Source: Hypsibius dujardini (lineage: Eukaryota > Tardigrada > Eutardigrada > Parachela > Hypsibiidae). Taken from it: a stretch of DNA of 26,134 nt. This document shows, piece by piece, positions 20,191 through 26,134 of the stretch (position 1 is its first letter; each line of letters starts with the position of its first letter). The DNA is taken from positions 1 to 26,134 of the forward strand of contig LRSR01006819.1 of NCBI GenBank assembly GCA_001579985.1. Direction: 5' to 3'. The translations under genes were made by a program, and so were the position numbers. Under the pieces are notes generated by a model, which saw only the letters and a program-made list of their open reading frames with translations, did not search any database and was not told the origin of the DNA.

Positions 20191-20939
20191 ATTTGCACTG
20201 GTAATAGGTTCCTTGTTAGTTACAAGTTGATTGTAATTGGAGAAAAGCTGATTTTAAATAAGAATTAAATTTATTGTTGATTAAAATCAAAATCAAATCA
20301 ATAAAAATGCATGTAAATTAGGACTACTTAAATTGCAGTTGGGGTAACCACCGAAGTGAACCGAAATGAACCGAAGTGAACCCTTTTTTCAGGTCACGTT
20401 ACGACGCTGTTAAAGTCGGTCGATGATCCAGATTCCGCGCGGGATTGGAGTATACAGGGTAATACAGAACCGCATTAGTCATCCAGTCAATATTACCGAA
20501 CTAAGACACACGAGTTCGACGGACCTTGGAGTCTTGCAAACAATTAGGCATATCTTAATCAGAGTCCACGATCTATTCCACATAACAACACATTTACGTT
20601 GCACAACACGCGTCGGTTAACTATTCATCGGCTTGCTATCGGTTTGCACAGCCATCCATCAGAGATGGAGAGTTCTTCCTAAGTTAGCGAAGTACATGTT
20701 TACAATAAAATACAAATTCACCAGGACAATTTAAGTCGCTGCCGAATCGCGGAATTACTCCCGCAGTCAGACAGGCGAGGTCCAGTGCTGATTTAGCAGA
20801 TCACGTGATCACGCAATTTTTTCGAAGGGCGGAAATTGATGATTTTTGATCATTTTAACTTTACGAGGGTGATAAAAAAAGTCAACAAAATTATCTTTAC
20901 AACAGAGTGTATTATCTTTTTTGAAGTTTTAACGCCAAG
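20191..20939 (+). promoter_or_regulatory. 5' flank of the avidin gene
   Basis: This 750-bp stretch must hold the promoter and 5' untranslated region if no upstream exon exists. It contains a GAAGTGAACCGAAATGAACC tandem motif (about 20355) and an AATAAA at about 20296. No clear TATA box or initiator could be assigned. Confidence 0.25.
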
Positions 20940-23900
20940 ATGATCGCCTGGTTGATTTGTGCGACGCCGATTTTTGCCTTGGTAAAAACCGTCGTTTCGG
21001 ACTCGATCGATTCTCATGGAGCCGCGGTCCTTCCTCCGTATAATCATCTCATGGAAGCCTCACGGAACATGCTCCCTAAATCATCGGTAAGAATCGTGCC
21101 TCAAACTCACAATTAATTTAATTCTGTTTCCAAATTAATTTTGACTTCCAATTTAAAGGAGATTGCAACGAAATATTAAATGGTTCATATAAGAACGATT
21201 TGTCTAATTTAATCATTTGTTTGCCGCTTGTTTTTTAGCTCCGCAGTATATCTTGTGCTTCACACATCGGAACTTGGTATAATCAGCACGGTTCGAAGCT
21301 GACCTTGGAAACGGCACGTCCGCCTAATCTTCTCGGGACATTTATCTCCACTGTGGGAATTGAGTCTGCAAGTATGCTACACCATCAAATGATTTACAAT
21401 TTTTTGTTCAAAGTGAAGGAATTTTAAATTTAAATTTAAATTAACAAGGGAACAATTATCAATGTTACCCAGCGCCAAACTTTCTGACCAGACTACGTGA
21501 GAAAGCATCTTCTCATGAGATTTGCTTCAGAACTGGCCCAGAACACCCTCAGATCGGGCAAGACTTGGTGAAAAAACTCCTCACGAGATTTGTTCGGACT
21601 TTCTGGCCAGAAGCGAGTGAGAATTGGGTGAGAATCACACGAGACTCATGCGAGAAAAATCTCGGCTGAATTTCGAACAGAATTACAAGAGGATTTTCTA
21701 TTTAGAATTACACAAAACTTTCTGGCCAGAATTACACGAGAATTTCCTTGCCAGAAATGCACCAAATATTTCTGTTATGAAATTGTAGCTGGCCATTCTG
21801 GTGAGATCTGGCGGAGATCTCGTCAAGAGACTTTTAAGAGCTTCCTGGCGAGAACTGCCGGATTTCTCAGCCAACACTCTTGCCAAGACTCGAATGTTAA
21901 TTCCGTCAGATCTCGTGAGATTGTATATGGGATTGCACCAGATCTGAGCCAGATCGGACGAACATTTGGCACTGGGTACCCTCCGATCGTGACCAAACTT
22001 TTTTTTTAATACCATGTCCCCTAAAATGATTTTTCGAAATATGACTCGCGACAAAAAATTGCCCGTTCAACGGGGAGAAATTCGGAAGATCTCAATTGGC
22101 GCACGTACAAAAACATGTGCTGTGCGCGTGTGCTGTGCTGGTTGTTTACTCAAGTACAGTGCAGTGCAGTACTGATAAGAGTATTTTTCGGACAATTTTT
22201 TTCAACAAAATTGTTCTGTGTTTTGTCTGATTTGGTTAAAAAAAATTGTCCAAAAAATACTGCATTAATACTGCATTGCACTGTACTTGACAAGGAGTTG
22301 GTGGGCGCTTCGCCGCCAGATTGAACAAGTCCTACATAATCAATTGGTAGCTGTGACTTATTGATGCCAAAAGCTGATCCGGAGTTTGCAAAACAAAATC
22401 TCAATTTGCATGATTCATACGCCCCTCCTCCTGCGACAAATGATAATGCAAACCATGCAATTGATTGGTCGATTGTTTCAAATTAAGAAATGGTTAATAA
22501 GCCGACTTCGTTTGATTGACTATCGACAATCGACTTCGACAACAATCGAGGACAATCGACTTCGTTTGAATGACTATCGACAATCGACTGATCAACCGCA
22601 TGGTTTGCATTATCAGTTGTCTCAGGAGGAGGGACGTATGAATCATGCACATTTTGATCTTGTTTTGCAAACTTCGGATTAGCTTTTGGCATCAATAAGT
22701 CACAGCTATCGATTGATATTGTAAGACTTGTTCAATCTGGCGGCGAAGCACCCACCAACCCCTTGTGAGTACACAACCAGCACAGCACACGCGCACAGCA
22801 CACGCGCATAGTACACGCGCACAGTACACGCTACAAGCACACGCGCACAGCACACGCGCACAGCACACGCGCACACGCGTACAGCACACGCGCACAGCAC
22901 ACGCGCACAGCACACGCGCACAGCACACGAGCACAGCACACGAGCACAGCACACGCGCACAGCACACGCGCACAGCACACGCGCACAGCACACGCGCACA
23001 GCACACGAGCACAGCACACGCGCACAGCATTGATTTGGGCATTTTTCCATCTTATGAAGATTTTTTTTCTTGCCAATGGTGATGTCAGGGATTATTTTAA
23101 GGGGATTTTTAATGTAACACGAACCCGGTCAGAATTTTATTAAGCTCGTGCTTGGCGCGCTTGCCCTCGTTTTCATCACTGAATCTAGCACACGAAAACT
23201 AGGGATGTTAAAAGACTGCAAACTTTTAGTTGAAGATCCTGACAACTGCAAAGGGAATTCCCCAAAAAAATATGTAAAATTAAGGCCATTTAATCTCACA
23301 CAAATCGTTTCAATCTCACACGTTTTGCGCAATGTCACACATTAAAATGATCCCTGGGTGATGTGAATGGTTCAAGATTGAGATGCATTTTACACGTGTC
23401 TTTTTCTGAAAAATTGATTCATGCCGACGAGTGATTTTTAATTTTAGTCTCTCATTTCATTTCATGTTGCAGAAGAGCACGTTGGTCAAGTCGTTGGATC
23501 GGTCGCGGAGAACGGCCTATTTGCCTTTCACGTGGTCTGGAACAACGGCACCTCCATCACTGCCTGGACCGGTCAATGTGAATATTTTTTTGTGGCCTGA
23601 TGAATTTTGATGGGTTTTGATGGGTTTTGATGCATTTTGATAGGTTTTGATGGGTTTTGATGGGTTTTGATGGGTTCTGATGGGTTTTGATGGGTTTTGA
23701 TGGGTTTTGATGGGTTTTGATTGGTTTTGATGAATTTTGATAGGTTTGATGGGTTTTGATAGGTTTTGATGAATTTTGATAGGTTTTGATGGGTTTTGAT
23801 GGGTTTTGGCTCCAGGCCAATCAAATGCTGATTTTCAACGGGTCTTTTTCAAATAATTTTTTTCTGCTCTTTTCTTGTCGTTAATGACAGGCCAAACTTG

Positions 23901-24094
23901 TGGTCAGCAGGACGTGCTTTTGACCTCGTGGATCCTCACAGAGAAGCAGGCAACCTGTGGCGACGTCTGGAAAGCAAACAGGTAGAGCAATTTACAACTT
24001 CGGCAGCGCGTAATGAAAAAATTTATGCTCGAGCTAATTTCATTTTCGTGTCATTTTAAGGTTCGGACAGGACGTCTTCAAACGAGAGCGCTGA
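20940..24094 (+). CDS. Avidin-family biotin-binding protein, five exons, probably secreted
   Basis: Exons: 20940-21086, 21239-21371, 23473-23577, 23891-23981 and 24061-24094, all with GT-AG introns (152, 2101, 313 and 79 bp; phases 0, 1, 1, 2). They join into 169 codons plus TGA. Residues 1-20 are hydrophobic and fit a signal peptide; about 35 residues of linker follow. The avidin barrel starts near C55: GTWYNQHGS (60-68), LLGTFISTVG (80-89), VVWNN (114-118), SITAWTGQC (121-129), LLTSWIL (138-144), DVWKANRFGQDVF (153-165). Biotin-pocket residues by alignment to streptavidin: N64 (N23), S68 (S27), S86 (S45), V88 (V47), W116 (W79), S121 (S88), T123 (T90), W125 (W92), W142 (W108), L144 (L110), W155 (W120) and D163 (D128) are kept. 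Y43 is replaced by F84 and L25 by H66. C55 and C129 match the single disulfide of chicken avidin (C4-C83); C132 and C151 could form an extra one. By family it would bind biotin as a tetramer. Confidence 0.88.
21440..21975. repeat. Degenerate short repeats (TCTGGCCAGAA, CACGAGA) in avidin intron 2
   Basis: Many scattered, imperfect repeats of TTTCTGGCCAGAA, CGAGA(T/A)TT and AGATCTGG(C/G)GAGATC occur here in both orientations. This gives low-complexity sequence with open frames on the minus strand (for example 22054-21698) that have no family resemblance and are probably by-products of the repetition. Confidence 0.4.
21981..22108 (-). repeat. Right arm of the 130-bp inverted repeat, inside avidin intron 2
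   Basis: This is the inverse of 20061-20190: CTCCGATCGTGACCAAACTT, CATGTCCCCTAAAAT, CGTTCAACGGGGAGAAATTC and ending GGCGCACGTAC. Identity by eye is about 85 percent. The palindrome at 22115 begins immediately beyond it. Confidence 0.7.
22115..22800. repeat. Large nested palindrome in avidin intron 2
   Basis: The left arm (about 22115-22475, interrupted by the 136-bp hairpin at 22153-22288) and right arm (about 22588-22800) are inverted copies. Shared blocks include GCTGGTTGT, GTTGGTGGG, CTTCGCCGCCAGATTGAACA, GCTGTGACTTATTGATGCCA and TGATAATGCAAACCATG. The centre has direct repeats of ACTATCGACAATCGACT. Both arms keep a similar reading frame pointing to the centre (SWWALRRQIEQVL on plus, GWWVLRRQIEQVL on minus), followed by a stop and then a second frame opening MPKA(D/N)P(E/K)FAKQ. 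The source protein is not recognised. Confidence 0.8.
22153..22288. mobile_element. 136-bp hairpin element inserted in the palindrome's left arm
   Basis: It starts AGTACAGTGCAGTGCAGTA and ends TGCATTGCACTGTACTT; inner AGTATTTTTCGGACAATTTT pairs with AAAATTGTCCAAAAAATACT. The right arm of the palindrome reads straight through this point (GTACTCACAAGGGG inverted), so the hairpin is a later insertion with an identifiable empty site. Confidence 0.8.
22786..23032. repeat. 13-bp minisatellite CACACGCGCACAG in avidin intron 2
   Basis: About 18 units with small variants (CACACGAGCACAG, and units with a deleted or added ACACG). It continues directly from the outer tip of the palindrome's right arm. 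The inverse of one unit (GTGCTGTGCGCGTGTGCTGT) is at the outer tip of the left arm (22117-22136). The long Cys/Arg/Val-rich and Ala/His/Ser-rich frames across it are repeat translations, not genes. Confidence 0.95.
23599..23812. repeat. 10-bp minisatellite TTTTGATGGG in avidin intron 3
   Basis: About 21 units with variants TTTTGATAGG, TTTTGATGAA and TTTTGATTGG. It fills most of the 313-bp intron between exons 3 and 4 of the avidin gene. The frames reading Pro-Ile-Lys-Thr-His-Gln on the minus strand are artefacts of it. Confidence 0.95.
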
Positions 24095-24117
24095 AGAAGA
24101 AAGATATTAAGCTCATC

Positions 24118-24123
24118 AATAAA
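24118..24123 (+). terminator. Polyadenylation signal of the avidin gene
   Basis: A canonical AATAAA hexamer lies 24 bases after the TGA stop of the avidin reading frame, which suggests a very short 3' untranslated region and supports the choice of last exon. Confidence 0.6.
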
Positions 24124-25149
24124 TTTTCCGGGAAAAATGGTTTTCTCAAAGTATGAGTAACAATCGAAAGAAGGTACGAGGTGAAACTTTGAAGTTGGCG
24201 CACTTTTTATTTTCCTTGCTGTTTTACGATATGCCAATAGAATTGACTTTTGAAACTTCGAAAATGTCAAAAGAAAACCTCCTAACAAGATGTTACCCAA
24301 TCAAAAGTATGAATCGGGTTGTAGATATGTACGAGTGCTTGGAAAAAAGAAGGAGAAATTTTGCTGTAAAAACTGTCGGATTCGAGGCTGTAGGGGGCGA
24401 CACTTTCTCGTTTGCACACACATTGCATCGCGTGCAATTTCATATTTCAAAAACCACAACGATTGCGCAAGTTGCGACATGTGCGCCCCCTGTTCCCTTC
24501 GCTGCGTCAACTTAAAAGCGATTTTGTCAGTCCGCCAACCTGAAAGTTTTAACTCGTTACATATAATTGCCTTGTGAATCTGTGATACTCGTACAGTGTA
24601 AGAATTGGATTTCCCAAAAACTGTCCTTGTTCCTTCCGTTCCTTCTGTTCCTTTCGTTCCTTCCGTTCTTTCCGTTCCTTCTGTTCCTTCCGTTCCTTCC
24701 GTTCCTTAAGGGATTATATAGAAACGGAATAGGTTTAACCTTCCCATTTCTTTGTTACCGGAACATTTTCTGGCGGGAAAATCTGTCTTAGCTCCAAGCA
24801 AAAATATAACTAAAAACTATGACACAAAATCGATTGGGATCAGGGAGACCGCGGGCTCTAAGGGTTAACGGCAAGGCGAATCAGTTATGCATGACGTCGA
24901 TCCATCGAATTCGGAACAGCGGATCGTCCGATGGGGGAAACGCAAATGTCCCCCATCGAAAGACCGAGAAGAAGCACAAAAGACTAGGTGAAGTTGGCCA
25001 CTCAGACAACTGTTCTATTCAACGCCATTCCCACTTCACTCGTCACAGTTCCGGCTATGATGATGAGAGGCGCGAAAAGCGAGTGCAGATTGTGAAAAAA
25101 CGCGCATCACGATGTCACGCACAAATGCACGTTTCGACATCCAGGGGGT
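24124..25149. other. Intergenic sequence downstream of the avidin gene
   Basis: Frames of about 90-120 codons (24153-24515, 24290-24577, 24819-25163) show no family features and biased composition. A 10-bp pyrimidine repeat lies at 24633-24709. No gene is called. Confidence 0.35.
24633..24709. repeat. Pyrimidine minisatellite, unit about TTCCTTCCG
   Basis: About eight units of GTTCCTTCCGTTCCTTCTGT type in plus-strand orientation. The Phe/Leu/Pro-rich frame across it is a translation of the repeat. Confidence 0.85.
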
Positions 25150-25475
25150 GGGGGCGCCCCTGAGGGGTCCAACAGAGGTCTGCACCACTGGCACTGCGGT
25201 TCGATCCAAATTTTTACGCTTAGTAAAACATTTGTTAGGGGTTAAAGTAAATAACAAAACTTGAAAATGAATAATAAAATACGCAAAATAGAATAAATGT
25301 GAACACAAAATTAGATTTAATACATTTACTAGAATTAGCAGTTATTATTTACTTGAACCCCAAATTTTGCTTGAAATTTGACTTGAACCCAAAATTTTGC
25401 TAAGAAGAAAATCTGGGATCGAATGGTGGTTTCAGGGGTCCAGATCCCGTTTTGACCCTTAGGGGGGGCGCCCCC
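25150..25475. mobile_element. Possible 326-bp inverted-repeat element with GGGGGCGCCCC ends
   Basis: GGGGGCGCCCCTGAGGGGTC at the left is roughly inverted at the right as GACCCTTAGGGGGGGCGCCC (plus CC). The interior is AT-rich and has a local repeat of ACTTGAACCC(C/A)AAATTTTGCT (about 25352 and 25381). The target duplication was not found. Confidence 0.45.
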
Positions 25476-25660
25476 AGGAGAGTTGCTCGGCTGGCTACTC
25501 CCTGGTAATCAAAACGCGCATCATGTGGTCACGCTGCGCAGGCAAGCGAACGCTGACATGTTGAGCAGTGCGCAGAGTGCTCCTCCGCCTTTCTGGTCAT
25601 ACATCTTCCCACTTGGTCACGGTCGCGCTTTCTGCGCAGAATCATCTCACCAGGATTCAC

Positions 25661-25711
25661 ACACACACACAACACACGAAGCACAACACACGAAGCACAA
25701 CACACGAAGCA
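25661..25711. repeat. Short tandem ACACACGAAGCACA, after a CA run
   Basis: Three units of AACACACGAAGC(ACA) follow (CA)6 and precede the possible 5' untranslated region of the right-edge gene. Confidence 0.8.
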
Positions 25712-25799
25712 ACGTTTTCACATTGAAGCAAACATTCAATTTCAATTTTTCGGGGCGAAAAAAAACTCCTAGAAACTTCCAGAAAGGTTTCCTGTAAAT

Positions 25800-26134
25800 A
25801 AAAGTGTGCAGTGTTGTCTGCTGCTGTCAAAGTTGAAGCTCGATTTGTTTCACTGCAATCGCAAAGCGTCGCGTGAGCCGGATTTCAACGCCGAAACTCT
25901 AGCGTCACACACACACACGCACATCATGGTAAGTGACACGATCGTGCGAAATCCGAATAAACTTACAACTTTGCGTACTCTGTTTCAGAAGTTAAAATGA
26001 TTGAACACAAAATAGAAAAGAACTCTTTAATAAAATATAACGATGAGAAGATAAATAAAATCCATAATACATTTTCTATGAAGAATATTAAACGATTAGA
26101 AAATAATGCTGTAGTTCTAAAACATAAAAATTTT
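25800..26134 (+). other. Possible 5' end of a plus-strand gene running off the right edge
   Basis: ATG at 25926-25928 is followed at once by a strong donor (GTAAGT). A good acceptor (TGTTTCAG) ends at 25988, giving a 60-bp intron. Spliced, the first ATG would read only four codons (M-K-L-K-stop). The stop overlaps a second ATG at 25997, which opens a 46-codon frame that stays open to the window end. That frame is very AT-rich and full of Lys and Asn. It could be a leader exon with a tiny upstream frame, or an intron-containing start whose true acceptor lies further right. The product is not recognised. Confidence 0.25.

Noticed and set aside
22786-23032. CRISPR-like regular repeat
   Set aside because: Units are 13 bp without unique spacers; it is a minisatellite in an animal intron.
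22692-23082. Overlapping Cys/Val/Arg-rich frames (minus) and Ala/His/Ser-rich frames (plus) of 80-116 codons
   Set aside because: They are translations of the 13-bp minisatellite in several frames inside an avidin intron; the repeat explains their length.
23557-23824. Two minus-strand frames with repeating Lys-Pro-Ile-Lys-Thr-His-Gln
   Set aside because: They arise from the 10-bp TTTTGATGGG minisatellite in avidin intron 3.
24153-24577. Two overlapping plus-strand frames, one Cys-rich (zinc-finger-like spacing at first sight)
   Set aside because: The cysteines do not form a regular finger pattern, the two frames overlap in different phases, and no splice or start context supports either.
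24819-25163. A 114-codon frame rich in Arg, His and Ser
   Set aside because: Biased composition without motifs, and it runs into the inverted-repeat element at 25150; not enough to call a gene.

Overview
The window is animal genomic DNA: coding sequence is broken into many short exons with GT-AG introns, several introns are filled with small inverted-repeat transposons, and micro- and minisatellites are frequent. The two protein families are animal-type. They are natriuretic-peptide-receptor-like (ANF_receptor) ectodomain proteins with one membrane segment, and a secreted avidin. An invertebrate is likely and a small-genome ecdysozoan such as a tardigrade would fit, but nothing seen here proves the lineage.

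Layout. From 1 to 18303 the minus strand carries three tandem, head-to-tail paralogs of one receptor gene, named A, B and C here. A (exons 333-2620) runs off the left edge. B (4227-8410) and C (10621-18303) can be followed from the first recognisable exon to a stop through 12 exons. Their intron positions and phases are identical and many exons have equal lengths. They read into predicted proteins of 545 and 560 residues: ligand-binding ectodomain, one transmembrane helix and a tail of about 50 residues, with no kinase-homology or guanylate cyclase domain. This is the architecture of the natriuretic peptide clearance receptor (NPR-C). No signal peptide is visible at the first exons, so a 5' exon may be missing from each model.

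From about 18390 to 19035 there is a direct repeat of about 290 bp. From 20940 to 24094 the plus strand encodes a five-exon, 169-residue avidin-family protein with a possible signal peptide, followed by a polyadenylation signal. Its first two exons lie between the arms of a 130-bp inverted repeat. Its second intron holds a large nested palindrome whose outer edge has grown into a 13-bp minisatellite, and its third intron holds a 10-bp minisatellite. The right end (about 25800-26134) may be the 5' end of another plus-strand gene.

The most notable contents are the animal avidin, with a mixed avidin/streptavidin residue set, and the cyclase-less receptor array. Around them lies a dense set of non-autonomous elements: a 309/315-bp pair with a 3-bp target duplication, a 202-bp hAT-like element with a perfect 8-bp duplication, a 283-bp element with a 7-bp duplication, and several foldbacks. 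All family assignments come from reading motifs and reading frames by eye; no database search was done.
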